Positions 53,106 to 63,470 of a DNA stretch of 64,000 nucleotides are shown piece by piece. Both the position numbers and the translations under genes were made by a program. The DNA is taken from NCBI GenBank assembly GCA_021647585.1, contig JAKIUK010000010.1, forward strand, positions 1-64,000, given 5' to 3'. How positions within the stretch are numbered: position 1 is the stretch's first letter; the number at the start of each line of letters is the position of its first letter. The notes under the pieces were generated by a model. The model worked only from the letters and a program-made list of their open reading frames with translations, did not search any database and was not told where the DNA came from. This stretch comes from Methylococcaceae bacterium. Its GTDB lineage: Bacteria; Pseudomonadota; Gammaproteobacteria; Methylococcales; Methylomonadaceae.

Positions 53106-54719
53106 TCAGTACAAAGTTGGTAAAACAATAGCCATAATTAAGACCCCGGAAACCGCTGCAAGATATCTGGACAATCTAAATTTATATATATCCCTATGCA
53201 ATAAATATTCCAGTGCATAAACCAGACAAAACAACCTGAACGTTACATGCTCAATCAATTTCAAATCGACTAACAAAATACTGGCAATAACAAACAGCAC
53301 CACCAAAACATCTTGCGTCGTTACTCTGAACTTTGTTTTCCTAGTGATACGGATAGCTATGGATACAACAACAATCAAGACAAACAAAAAGGCATCCACT
53401 GCCCAATGGTTAAAATCCACCAGTTCAGGAAATTCCTGCCCCATAACACTGGCAAATATTGCTGCAATATAGATACTAAACCGCACCCATATATCCTGAG
53501 CGACTTTAGGTAGCAATAAAAACAGTAGTAAACCGGATAACATTAACAAATAAAGTTCGTTAGGCATTACCGCAATGCGATCTTTCAAAAAAATTATTTG
53601 TGTAAACAAAAATATTGCCAGTGAATAGTTAATATAATGGCGACAAAAATGAAATAATTTCTCATTGCGCCATATCCGAAGACCTCGTCTATTATGGCCT
53701 TCCTCCACTCTATGCAGGCTCCACTGAGCCTTGCTTGCCCAATAAAAAAACAATAAAATTGATGCCGAAATCGTCAGGTAAGTGCCAATAACCACGAAAT
53801 CGGAAGCATAACGAAAAGCCAATGCAGATGCCAAAAAGAGTCCCTGTATCAAATAAATAGACCCTACAGCTTCGGCATGTGAAAACCCATATTCCATCAA
53901 TCGATGATGGATGTGGGTTTTATCCGGTGAAAATGGTGATCGTCCCGCACGCAATCTACGTACCATAACCGATAAGGTATCCAGTATAGGAAGTCCTAAC
54001 AACAATAATGGCAAAGCTGGGTTTAACGTCTTATTCACATCTTGAGTCAAATAAACCGTAAGAATTACGGCCATAAAACCTATAAACTGACTTCCTGTAT
54101 CCCCCATAAAAACCACTGCAGGATGCGTATTGAACCACAAAAAACCGACTATCCCTCCTGCTACAGCCAAAGCTATAATAGCAACAATCTGGCCATTAAT
54201 ATCAATAGCCAAAAAGGCTATAGCAGCAAATGTCATTAACATAATGCCTGCTGCCAAGCCGTCTAAACCATCTGACAGATTAACAGCGTTTGTTACACCA
54301 ATAAAAAAAATCACAGTCAATGGAAGAGTGATGTATATTGCGCCTGGTTCTAGCCCTGAAAATGGCACGAATGAAATAAAAACACCTCCGAACATCACGC
54401 CTGCTACCGCCAGTAACTGACCTGCAAACTTCCATTTATAACTTAGTTCAAAGCGATCATCCAGAATACCAAAAAATACAATAATTATGCTGCCCACAAT
54501 CAGACTGATGAGTTTTCGGTCATAGGGAATATACAAAAAAATAGAGGTAATTGCTCCAATTGCCAAGCCTAAACCCCCACAACGGGGTATCGCTACCACA
54601 TGCACTTTTCGATCACCCGGTTCGTCAAGCATATGAAGAAAACCTGCATATCGCATTAAAACAGGTATTAAAATAATACTTACGGCAACAGCAACTGTAA
54701 ATGAAAAAAATAAGTCCAT
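53106..54719 (-). CDS. MraY/WecA-type undecaprenyl-phosphate sugar-1-P transferase
   Basis: A 537-residue multi-helix membrane enzyme. The catalytic DD is in FFGILDDRFE and the second metal motif in NAVNLSDGLDGLA, with a conserved HIHHRLM later. It loads the first sugar of a polysaccharide onto the lipid carrier. It is longer than WecA (about 350), with about 200 extra C-terminal residues of more helices. It is a likely member of the exosortase-linked polysaccharide locus. Confidence 0.88.
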   Translation of the reverse strand: MDLFFSFTVAVAVSIILIPVLMRYAGFLHMLDEPGDRKVHVVAIPRCGGLGLAIGAITSIFLYIPYDRKLISLIVGSIIIVFFGILDDRFELSYKWKFAGQLLAVAGVMFGGVFISFVPFSGLEPGAIYITLPLTVIFFIGVTNAVNLSDGLDGLAAGIMLMTFAAIAFLAIDINGQIVAIIALAVAGGIVGFLWFNTHPAVVFMGDTGSQFIGFMAVILTVYLTQDVNKTLNPALPLLLLGLPILDTLSVMVRRLRAGRSPFSPDKTHIHHRLMEYGFSHAEAVGSIYLIQGLFLASALAFRYASDFVVIGTYLTISASILLFFYWASKAQWSLHRVEEGHNRRGLRIWRNEKLFHFCRHYINYSLAIFLFTQIIFLKDRIAVMPNELYLLMLSGLLLFLLLPKVAQDIWVRFSIYIAAIFASVMGQEFPELVDFNHWAVDAFLFVLIVVVSIAIRITRKTKFRVTTQDVLVVLFVIASILLVDLKLIEHVTFRLFCLVYALEYLLHRDIYKFRLSRYLAAVSGVLIMAIVLPTLY

Positions 54720-54960
54720 TACTATGTTATTTAACTTAAATTAACTTGCGACATATATGCCTAAAATATATTCATCCTTAAATTATAGACAACCAGTTAT
54801 AGAAGAATAGACTACTAATTATAAAATTAAGGCAGGTATTTGGGTAACATTGCCCTAAAATATATTTTATCGGAGCAGTTAGCACATCCTTGTGATATAA
54901 ATTTACCCAGCTACAGTAATTATTAGCCTAATAATCTATTGTACATAAAAATAATTGATA

Positions 54961-56568
54961 TTAACTGGGGATATATTTTTCAAGTCTGGGGAAAGCCTTT
55001 TCTAAAAATGCGGCCAACTTTTTGTCTGCTTCCTTTTCATCACTGCCTTCAGGCAAAACAACAACCAGTCTCACTAATGCACCATCTGTACGTTGCTTTG
55101 TTAATGCGTCCCAAAATAAAAACCATTTAACCAGATATTCATTGGTAATTATTCTTCCCCGCTGTTGAAACCAATAATAAACCAGCTGCCTGCTGTTTCC
55201 TTTACTGATAACAGCTCTGTTAACCATTAGCGGATCGCCTCTGCTGGTAACATATTGTCCTATTCGACGTTGTTCAAAAGCACCGATTCGCCAACCATCA
55301 CCTGGCATACAAGACTTAGGTGAATGTGCAGAGGCGCCTTTACGTTGTGAGGCATAATAAGCAACATAAAAATTAACGGGTAAATCATCACCTGCTACAG
55401 AATAATTACCAATAATATAATCATCAAACTTTAAAGCATCTATAAAGTTTTGCCCCATACCCACTTCAACACCTTTCCATTCATCCATCTGTAACGGGAA
55501 GTTTACAAAACGTAGTCTTTGAGGAGTGATGTCTTCCCTGTCTCCCATCATAATTGAAAGTGGTACCATCACTAATAATAAAGTGCAGGCTACAAGATAT
55601 GGTTTCGGCAATCCAAAAAACCGAGAGTTACTTTTACCTGCATTATCATCCTCTGTTGAGGAAGCAACCAAATCTTCAGTTTCAGTTGAGGCAACTGCAT
55701 CGACCACAAAAACTTGAGAAAACTTTTTTCCAGGCATAAAAAGCAAAACCATAAGCCACATTTCGGCAAACAATACGCCTAAACAACCAATAAAAATAAT
55801 CCAGCCTTCAAAATCATGTAAAAAACCTTCTGCCTGTTCTATGCCCCAATATTCCACCAAAATACCGATAACACCGATGCGTAGACTATTCATAATTACA
55901 GTAATAGGTAATGTAGTCAAAAACACAACTGCTCGCATCCAGAATTTTGCCCGAAAAAAATAGGCACATAAAAAACCGAAACTGGTCAGTGGAAACAGAT
56001 ATCGCAAACCACTACAAGCGTCAACTACCTGAAGTTTATAGACACCTAAATCTATAACATTACCTTGTAAAAAAACACTGATATCCAATAATCGAATGAC
56101 CGCAACACCCAACTGTGAAGAAATCAGCTGCAACTGTGAGGACAGGCTATTGTATATAAAGGCTGGCAAAGGAATCATAAAAAACAGATATGCCAAGGCA
56201 AACCACATCAGGCGTATACCCTTCCATCCTAAAAGGGATAGACATAAACCGTATAAAATCAACAGAAAAGCATACTGAGTAACAATATATAACGCAGCCA
56301 GTTCACCCATCAATCCAACTATCAGACCGATCACTACAATAAAAATACCGACCCAGCTGCCTGATCCCATAAATTTACTGGCTGCTTCTCTGTTACTCCA
56401 GATAAACCAGAATGAAATAACAGGAATCAGATACCCATGACTGTACTCTTCTTTCTCCCAGGCATTTATCATATAAAGCAAAGCATCACTAAACATAGTG
56501 CCTAACATCAAAGCAACAAGGCAAAGAGAGGCGTATAGCCCAAGATTTTCTTTAAGCAATATATTCAT
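54961..56568 (-). CDS. xrtD: Exosortase XrtD type, fused to an EpsI domain
   Basis: A 535-residue fusion. The N-terminal half is an integral-membrane exosortase with catalytic C185 (DACSGLRYLF), R230 (NSLRIG) and H251 (FLHDFEGW). From about residue 330 an EpsI-type periplasmic domain follows (FPLQMDEWKGVEV, then SAHSPKSCMPGDGW). This architecture matches VPLPA-CTERM-specific exosortase D. It cleaves the C-terminal signal of target proteins. One such target, with VPLPAAVWLF, lies at 60618-61247. Confidence 0.9.
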   Translation of the reverse strand: MNILLKENLGLYASLCLVALMLGTMFSDALLYMINAWEKEEYSHGYLIPVISFWFIWSNREAASKFMGSGSWVGIFIVVIGLIVGLMGELAALYIVTQYAFLLILYGLCLSLLGWKGIRLMWFALAYLFFMIPLPAFIYNSLSSQLQLISSQLGVAVIRLLDISVFLQGNVIDLGVYKLQVVDACSGLRYLFPLTSFGFLCAYFFRAKFWMRAVVFLTTLPITVIMNSLRIGVIGILVEYWGIEQAEGFLHDFEGWIIFIGCLGVLFAEMWLMVLLFMPGKKFSQVFVVDAVASTETEDLVASSTEDDNAGKSNSRFFGLPKPYLVACTLLLVMVPLSIMMGDREDITPQRLRFVNFPLQMDEWKGVEVGMGQNFIDALKFDDYIIGNYSVAGDDLPVNFYVAYYASQRKGASAHSPKSCMPGDGWRIGAFEQRRIGQYVTSRGDPLMVNRAVISKGNSRQLVYYWFQQRGRIITNEYLVKWFLFWDALTKQRTDGALVRLVVVLPEGSDEKEADKKLAAFLEKAFPRLEKYIPS

Positions 56569-56906
56569 ATTTTAATTACATTTCTATTTAGTCTTTCATG
56601 TCCATTGTATAGCTGAACTTAGCCCCATACAAAAAATGTTTGTTTTATTTAAAAAAATTAAGTGAATACACAATGTTTTGAATAGACTAAGTAATTAATA
56701 ATACAAGGTTATGCTTACCACAAGTATGTAATATTTGGGTTGTTTGCTGTTTAGTTTGCAATATTGTTGCTACTGCAAAATCTGCATTCCCACTATCCAG
56801 AGTGCTCAGATGTTGTCGTCAAGGCCACATGGATGCGTTTAACCCGAATATTAAAGCTAAATAGAAAGCACCTATAGTAAATTATTAGCCATGCAATGTG
56901 AATAGT

Positions 56907-59423
56907 CTAAAATGCATAACCCCAACGAATTGATAATGATCCATCTCGTTCTAATTGATAACCATTATAATTATGAATGACGGGTTGTAGCCATTCAAAA
57001 CTTAGACTATGGCCTGCGAATTCGCCTCTAGGAACAGTGAAATTGATTCCCAAACCAATATCCCAGAATTGACCACCATAATTAGACGGATTTTCAAGTG
57101 ATGTAGGTTGAGGTTCAGTTAGAGGATTAGTGGGGGGAATAATTCTATTAAACTCTCCTCTAACTCTTCCTTGTGCATTATATATATTTCGTACAGAGAC
57201 GGAAAACCAATCCTGAACCTGATAACCACCCCATAGTGATCCTTGAATTTCATCACCTAAGATGTAGCCTAATTTGTTTTTACTTTGCATACGCTTAGTC
57301 CCGGTGATTTGTGCGCCCCAGAACCAATCATCAGAATTCCCGTTATAAGTTAAGCTTGGCTTCAGATCCCAAGTACCACTACCCACTTGCATGCCATAAC
57401 TCTGTAAATCGCTATCCTCTGACTCGGTATCATCAAAAGTTGCTTCAATACTTCCGGTCGGTGCACTTACTCCTACACCCAGATGGAGATGATGAGTATC
57501 AACATCAAATATCTTGACTAATGCAACTATCAAGGTATCACCTAAGCCAGAGGAAACGTGTTCTCCTCCCTCATCTTCCCCAGAATTAGGTAAGGGATTC
57601 ATTTCCATATTCATATCCAAAATCTGGGGCATTACCATCAAATTTAACCAATCCGTTGGTGCATACATAAAATTAAACATATGCATATGCATAATCATTT
57701 CTTTGGGATTAAAAGTACATTCAGCTGGGCCACAAGCCTTACTAATAATCGTCTGCTCACTTACATTGCCAACTATCCCTGACTGTATACCACCAGACCA
57801 GTCACTGTACATATAATTATAAGCAATCATTATATCTCCAGCCTTACCAAGCATATGGCCAAACATGACGCCTGCTGGCGGATGAGCACCGTGGCTAGCA
57901 TGCATATTATGTTGGCTGTAGCTACCAGTAGCACGCCCTAGGCTAGCTAAATTGACATTCAGTGATCCACTGATTAAATAAGAATCAATATCCGCATAAC
58001 TATCCACTCCATTTCCACCAAGTTTGAGGGATCCCCTATGACTAAAATATTCAATTCCAGCATCAAGCCGGACACCTTTAGCAAACTGCTTACTAATCGA
58101 TATACCGCCGCTTAGTTTGCCAAAACCAGATAAGCGGTAGTCACTGGAATAATTACCATCTGCTCGCGGTGCCAGAAAATAAGGTGCAAAAAAATCCGCT
58201 GAACTTTGCGAATAATATCTGATACTGGGAGTCACAGTAATACCCTGAGGCAAGTTCTGAAACCAGGAAAATTCAAATGTATGTGAATTGATATCCCAGC
58301 TATCCATATAATAGCGATAATCAAAATGCAGTGAAGCATCCAGCGAAGGGATGTACTGATTAATACCGGCTGACACTGTCCATTGCTGTCTTTCATCCGG
58401 TCGTTTTTCTCGAAAAAGGTCGGGGCCAACGGCTTCAAGACTTGTTGCCTCAGAAAATCCAACCTTACCATCATTAGCAAAAGAGTCAATTAAGGCATCC
58501 AAATATTCATCAGCTGTAATCTCTCCCCTCACATAGACCAGTTTATACGGGTTAGAAAGATAACCTTCCTGATTGCTATAGCTACCATTTAAATGAAACA
58601 GCGTGTTTTTTCCCATCACTTGAGAAAGCCCTGCGTTTATACTATGAAAAGTACTCTCCGCTGTAAAATCTTCTGCATTCTCATCTCCACCACCGCCATG
58701 ATGTCCACCACTACTACCTGCGGTTCTAATAATATCGTTCAAAGTCAATCCATAACCAGCTGAAAGGGTGGTTAATTTATTATTCAGCTCCCAACCCATA
58801 TTGATTGATCCAAAGGTAGATTCAAAATCCGGCTCAAGAGAAACTCCACTACTCAATCCAATCGTAACATCCCCTAAATAAAATTTTGCACCAAAAATTG
58901 GCATATCCCGATTCTCTCTGGGCTGGACTTGAAATAACGTAATTGGATTAAAATCAGTTATATCTCTATTAATAACACCTTCAAAGCCTGCAATTGCAAC
59001 TTGTCTTCCAACAACACCATTGGCAATAGCTTCCAATCGTGCTTTTCCCGCATCGGGGGCTGCTGACAGATCCAAAGCAATCAGCCCAGGTGTACGATCT
59101 TCGCCTGATGCTGCCACAACAACGTCAGTCATTACTTGTGGAGCACTATAAGAAGGTGTAGCGCCTACATAGGTATCCCAGTCATAAGAAAAGGAAAATT
59201 CAAAAAAATCATTAATCGGTACAATAAAATCGCCATGGTAGACTTCTGCCTCCATCCGATCCCCTTCTTCCTTGTAGTATCCAAATTGTACATTGGCTTC
59301 CGGCTCCGCTACCGGAACCGCTGCTTTTGCACTGATACCTGGCAATCCCATGGCAACACTACTTAAAGCCAATAAAGCGATATTTCCTTTTTTTTTTACC
59401 TTAGTTACAGCCACAACCACCAC
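56907..59423 (-). CDS. DUF3570-type outer-membrane protein
   Basis: An 838-residue exported beta-rich protein. It has a signal ending SAKAAV, a long DUF3570 N-terminal part with Tyr/Trp-rich strand pairs, and a C-terminal half resembling transport-type outer-membrane barrels. It contains Met/His runs (HMHMF, MNMEMN, GHHGGGG) suited to metal contact. The C-terminus ends in RWGYAF, as barrels do. Several GTG codons overlap the DUF4266 gene, so the start is uncertain by a few residues. It follows the DUF4266 and thioredoxin genes. Confidence 0.82.
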   Translation of the reverse strand: MVVVAVTKVKKKGNIALLALSSVAMGLPGISAKAAVPVAEPEANVQFGYYKEEGDRMEAEVYHGDFIVPINDFFEFSFSYDWDTYVGATPSYSAPQVMTDVVVAASGEDRTPGLIALDLSAAPDAGKARLEAIANGVVGRQVAIAGFEGVINRDITDFNPITLFQVQPRENRDMPIFGAKFYLGDVTIGLSSGVSLEPDFESTFGSINMGWELNNKLTTLSAGYGLTLNDIIRTAGSSGGHHGGGGDENAEDFTAESTFHSINAGLSQVMGKNTLFHLNGSYSNQEGYLSNPYKLVYVRGEITADEYLDALIDSFANDGKVGFSEATSLEAVGPDLFREKRPDERQQWTVSAGINQYIPSLDASLHFDYRYYMDSWDINSHTFEFSWFQNLPQGITVTPSIRYYSQSSADFFAPYFLAPRADGNYSSDYRLSGFGKLSGGISISKQFAKGVRLDAGIEYFSHRGSLKLGGNGVDSYADIDSYLISGSLNVNLASLGRATGSYSQHNMHASHGAHPPAGVMFGHMLGKAGDIMIAYNYMYSDWSGGIQSGIVGNVSEQTIISKACGPAECTFNPKEMIMHMHMFNFMYAPTDWLNLMVMPQILDMNMEMNPLPNSGEDEGGEHVSSGLGDTLIVALVKIFDVDTHHLHLGVGVSAPTGSIEATFDDTESEDSDLQSYGMQVGSGTWDLKPSLTYNGNSDDWFWGAQITGTKRMQSKNKLGYILGDEIQGSLWGGYQVQDWFSVSVRNIYNAQGRVRGEFNRIIPPTNPLTEPQPTSLENPSNYGGQFWDIGLGINFTVPRGEFAGHSLSFEWLQPVIHNYNGYQLERDGSLSIRWGYAF

Positions 59424-59628
59424 CTACAGCCCCATACCCACCAGAAGATGCTTCCTTACTGTCAAAAACATGAGACCTTAAATAAGAGCGCACTGGATTA
59501 GGCGAAATTTGCATATTCTTTTTCGCCAGATTTCCTCTTTCCCAGGGGGCAACACTACAAGCAGTTACAAAAAAAAGAAACAACACTAAGCAAACGAACT
59601 TGAACAAAAAATTAAGATTTTTTTTCAT
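59401..59628 (-). CDS. DUF4266 small lipoprotein with CGC tail
   Basis: A 75-residue lipoprotein. The lipobox VTAC (C24) is followed by SVAPWERGNLAK, the DUF4266 pattern, and the chain ends GGGCGCN with C72 and C74. The ATG at 59628 was chosen for AAAGG upstream. Such peptides are seen beside DUF3570 genes and a thioredoxin, as here. The CGC tail probably binds metal or is modified; the role is unknown. Confidence 0.85.
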   Translation of the reverse strand: MKKNLNFLFKFVCLVLFLFFVTACSVAPWERGNLAKKNMQISPNPVRSYLRSHVFDSKEASSGGYGAVGGGCGCN

Positions 59629-59638
59629 TACCTTTACT

Positions 59639-60133
59639 TTATTTCTCTGCCAATAAATCAAGAATTAGACTTCTTATCTGCTGTTTATCACGTTCACGAA
59701 AACCTAAATGGATATGTCGAATTATCCCTTTTCGATCGATAAAGTAGGCTGAAGGCATCGCCTTGACATCATATTGCTGCGGACATTGCCCAGTTGGATC
59801 CATAGCAACCAGGTAGTCAACCGGGTACTGCTGTAGAAACTGACGAGCATCGTCTGAGTCTTCGTCAACATTAACGGCAATAACTTCAAATCCTTGATCA
59901 TGAAGTTCATTGCGTAACGCATTTAAAAAAGGCATGGATTTTTTACAGGGGGGGCACCAGGTTGCCCAAAAATCAAGGTAAACAACTTTACCCCGAAATT
60001 TCTGCAAGTCCATATTGGTTTGTTCTGTTTCTATGACGGCAGAACATGAAACTACTTTACTATTGATTTCCATAGCCTTTACAGCTGTTGAATGAATCAC
60101 TAGCAGATAAAATAACAATAAAAAACAACGCAT
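59639..60133 (-). CDS. TlpA-type thioredoxin of the DUF4266 cluster
   Basis: An exported thioredoxin-fold protein (164 residues) with active site WCPPC (C60, C63) in DFWATWCPPCKKS and cis-Pro in AMPSAYF. The ATG at 60133 has AGGTG upstream; longer readings add a Cys-rich stretch with poor support. It is the first gene of the three-gene cluster with DUF4266 and DUF3570, and probably keeps the lipoprotein cysteines reduced. Confidence 0.82.
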   Translation of the reverse strand: MRCFLLLFYLLVIHSTAVKAMEINSKVVSCSAVIETEQTNMDLQKFRGKVVYLDFWATWCPPCKKSMPFLNALRNELHDQGFEVIAVNVDEDSDDARQFLQQYPVDYLVAMDPTGQCPQQYDVKAMPSAYFIDRKGIIRHIHLGFRERDKQQIRSLILDLLAEK

Positions 60134-60617
60134 TCGTACACACCTACACATAAAAACACAGCGTAAAAGGCATAATTTATACAAAATACCTATGCAACTG
60201 TTTCTTATCCTTTTATTTTTTAAAATACTAATAATGCAAAAATTATCATTAGTAAAAATCTATCAATCCATGTTAATCACTATAATTTACAGTGGATTTA
60301 CCTTACATATCCATTCACTACATTTGTTTAAAACCAGCTCAGTGCTGAATAAAAGAAAAGTTCAGCCAACTTAAAGCTGTAACTCCTTTGGATTGCACAA
60401 CTAATTCAAAAAACAGATGAGATTGAGGAGGGATTAATTAGTTATTCTGAACCCTTGGTATTTTATAAACACGGACACCTAACAGTGATTCAAGCCTCGT
60501 AGAAGCTATAAATTGAAATGGCATAACCCATGAATATGAAATATGCCATTACAGTTTTTACCTGAAACCAAAAGTATTCTAGATTTAACTAGCACCCCCT
60601 GGTTTTATCAGCATTCC

Positions 60618-61247
60618 TTAGGCAACAGACTGTTGCTTACGCATAAAACCCAAACCAGTTATTGCAGAAAAGAATAACCATACGGCAGCTGGGAGAGGTA
60701 CTGCTGAAGGCTGAACGAGCACGTTATCAAATTTAAAGTCATCGCCAGCGAAAGTACTAAAACTACCAAACCCGGTAGGCTGACTTTCAAACCAGAATCT
60801 TACTTCATCAACACCACCCCATAATGCATCACCCGAAAGAAAATCAATAACACCTGAAGTGCCGGTTAATAATTGCTTAGAGGTTTTTAATATTCCGCCA
60901 GCAAAACCATCTATTTGTATAGCAAAGCTTCCGGTTGTAGCGTCAAGCCCTAAAACATTAACCGCATCCAGGCTTATCAAATCAAACAAACCACCACCGG
61001 CTTTGGTCAATTTCATACCTGTTGTATCCGCTGCAAGCTGAGCTGCATTTGTAAAATTTATCAAATTGAAAGTGTTATGCATATGTGAACCTGGTGCTTC
61101 AAGCGTATAACCAAATTCGGTATATGGCGTACTCTGATCTGCAAGCAAGTTCTCTAATGTCATCGTAACCGGTACAGCGGATACAGAGGTCGAAAGAAAA
61201 ACAGCTGAAAACATTAACAGAGCAGAATAAAGCGATTTTATTTTCAT
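60618..61247 (-). CDS. VPLPA-CTERM sorted exported protein
   Basis: A 209-residue exported protein (signal ending VSAVPV). It ends with VPLPAAVWLFFSAITG, then GLGFMRKQQ, the VPLPA motif, membrane helix and basic tail of an exosortase D substrate. The middle is a beta-rich domain with no cysteines and no named family. The ATG at 61247 was preferred over one three codons earlier because AAGGA then has normal spacing. It is the only clear sorted target in this window. Confidence 0.88.
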   Translation of the reverse strand: MKIKSLYSALLMFSAVFLSTSVSAVPVTMTLENLLADQSTPYTEFGYTLEAPGSHMHNTFNLINFTNAAQLAADTTGMKLTKAGGGLFDLISLDAVNVLGLDATTGSFAIQIDGFAGGILKTSKQLLTGTSGVIDFLSGDALWGGVDEVRFWFESQPTGFGSFSTFAGDDFKFDNVLVQPSAVPLPAAVWLFFSAITGLGFMRKQQSVA

Positions 61248-61461
61248 ATTTACCATCCTTAAATGAAAGTTATTAATACTGTGAATCTAAACTAAAATGC
61301 CTGCAAACTTACAACCATTCATTTAGTTAGTGAATTACTCACTCAAGCATAGCAAGCATTCTTTATGCCAACATTTAATCCACTGAAATTAATACACATA
61401 TCGCCTAGTACACCCCTCCGTTTTACGTCATATCACATACTGAGTACGTCAAATAACACAC

Positions 61462-63102
61462 TTATATCGAACCCCCATAAGCAAAATCTCGAACAAAGTG
61501 CTGCAAAATATTTTCTACCTCCTGTATTTGCTGTTCATAATTTTTCCATCGCTGAACTGATGACCAATACAACGGTTTAGTAACCTGATCAAAACTGGGT
61601 GTCTTGACTGTTTTTTGCTGTGCATGCTTATAAAACCGTTCACACTCAACATCCCACTCAAGACCAATAATTTCAAACACAGGCCGAAACACTCCTTCCA
61701 TATCATCTAATATATCTTCATACCTTAATTCCAGCCATGACGTAGATAGCATATGACGAACCAATAACCAGTACTCCATGACCAGCGCATAGAATTGAAC
61801 ACCCTTAAAAAAATCCAGGAAATGCACAGTCAAGGGTGACAATTCAAATGCCTGCATAAAACAACTTAAACAAACATCTCTTGGGTCTCGAATAGCAAAT
61901 AACAGAATTGCATCAGGAAAAATAGTGTTAATCAATCCTAGATTTAGTGTATTCATTGCAGTCTTATCTATAAACACCTTCTGAGACAAACCTTGCCCCA
62001 TCACCTGTTCTGCTGTTTGCCAGTAAAACTGCCTTAAATGCCCAATTTGCTCTTGTGATAACGCTTTTATTTTTTCCTGAATACTGCCCTTAACTGTAGA
62101 AATTTTTGTAATTTGTTTCGCAACAGCCGGGATAATGTAAGCTTCGTCGCTTGTAAGCACTTTTGGATGAGCACCTAAAATCTGTTCCATCAGAGTTGTG
62201 CCCGAGCGATAAAAGCCAATCAAAAACACCGGCGCTAAAAGATTATCATTAACTTTACTCGAACAATTTTTAAAAAAATCGGCATCAAAGACCTGCCTGC
62301 TTCTTTGCAAATCATGATAGACAGCGGTTTGATCCAGATGTTGTACTTGCGGTCTTTTCTGGTTCATCCGGCCTGACTCAACAAAACATGAAAATGCTTG
62401 TTCGTACTCTCCGAGCTTATCGTATATCACGCCTAACTCTAAATGCACTCTGGGCAAATCAATAGTTTCATCCTCTAGGGCAATCAAATTTTGTAAGCGC
62501 TTTCTGGCTATATGAAAATCACCTTGCTTTGCTTCCAGCAAGGCCAACAAAATAACAGCGTTGCTTTCGTCAGGCGCGAGCATGACAGCCTTTTTTGCAG
62601 ATATATAAGCTTTCAGCGGGTCCAATCTTTGCAACGCCAAGGCGTTGGTATGATGCGCTCGCGGAAAGTTAGGATCAATAAGCAAAGCTGCATCAATATA
62701 ACTCAGTGCTTTTTCAGGTGCCTGCAAATTGCACAGCAAAAATGCCAGATCCAGAATTTGCCTGACATCACGCGTTTTCCTGGCATACCTAATCAGATGT
62801 TTCCCCGCTTGCAGTATAAAAGGAATACCTTCATTGTTACGTAACTGTTGACATAGGCACTGACCCAGCCCAACCAAAGCAGCTATTGACTGTTTATCAC
62901 TTTTTAATTCGCGCCTAAATGCTGCCTCTGCATTTTCCAAGTCTCCACTGAACATGCAGTGATCAGCTATTTTTAGCTCATTCTCCCTTTCAGAGCTCAC
63001 TACTAAAGCTGGAGCTGAAATTGTTAAACAACATTTTTTATATTTTTTGCCACTGCCACAAACACAAGGTTCGTTTCGTCCGGGCATCTGTTTCTTTGTC
63101 AA
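61462..63102 (-). CDS. SEC-C/TPR/sulfotransferase protein
   Basis: A 546-residue protein in three parts. The N-terminus is a SEC-C metal-binding motif (RNEPCVCGSGKKYKKCC). TPR repeats follow (about 40-245). The C-terminal half is a sulfotransferase domain with the PAPS 5'-loop IGFYRSGTTLMEQIL and the 3' segment FAIRDPRDVCLS. TPR-sulfotransferases modify surface glycans or proteins. The start at TTG (63102) has GAGGAG at nine bases; a TTG three codons earlier touches that site. Confidence 0.87.
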   Translation of the reverse strand: MTKKQMPGRNEPCVCGSGKKYKKCCLTISAPALVVSSERENELKIADHCMFSGDLENAEAAFRRELKSDKQSIAALVGLGQCLCQQLRNNEGIPFILQAGKHLIRYARKTRDVRQILDLAFLLCNLQAPEKALSYIDAALLIDPNFPRAHHTNALALQRLDPLKAYISAKKAVMLAPDESNAVILLALLEAKQGDFHIARKRLQNLIALEDETIDLPRVHLELGVIYDKLGEYEQAFSCFVESGRMNQKRPQVQHLDQTAVYHDLQRSRQVFDADFFKNCSSKVNDNLLAPVFLIGFYRSGTTLMEQILGAHPKVLTSDEAYIIPAVAKQITKISTVKGSIQEKIKALSQEQIGHLRQFYWQTAEQVMGQGLSQKVFIDKTAMNTLNLGLINTIFPDAILLFAIRDPRDVCLSCFMQAFELSPLTVHFLDFFKGVQFYALVMEYWLLVRHMLSTSWLELRYEDILDDMEGVFRPVFEIIGLEWDVECERFYKHAQQKTVKTPSFDQVTKPLYWSSVQRWKNYEQQIQEVENILQHFVRDFAYGGSI

Positions 63103-63470
63103 GATAACCAACTCCTCAATAAAACCTCATTACTTGTATAGTTCTAGCCTACCCTATGGCGGGCTTAATAATACTCGACATAAATAAAAGCAAATTGTAT
63201 ACCAACAAAAAACAGGTCATATAACACACTTTTGTTCATAAAAAACCCCACATCTCCATTTCCAGTTTGCAATTAATCACTTCAATCGCTTGAAAATAGT
63301 AGATTGCATGCTAAGGCACAACTATTGCTTAGGGAAGTACTATTTACACCACGAAATTTAATTATGAATTTGTAGCGTAAAGAAATAAATGTCATTCAGG
63401 AGTCTGTCAGTAGACATATAGCTCCCGAATACATACATCAATTCATTCCAGAAGCGCGAGAAAGCAGACT

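Noticed and set aside
63394..63412. Another family B terminus (CAGGAGTCTGTCAGTAG)
   Set aside because: Only about 11 bases match and the GTCCGAGAATA part is missing, so chance is likely.
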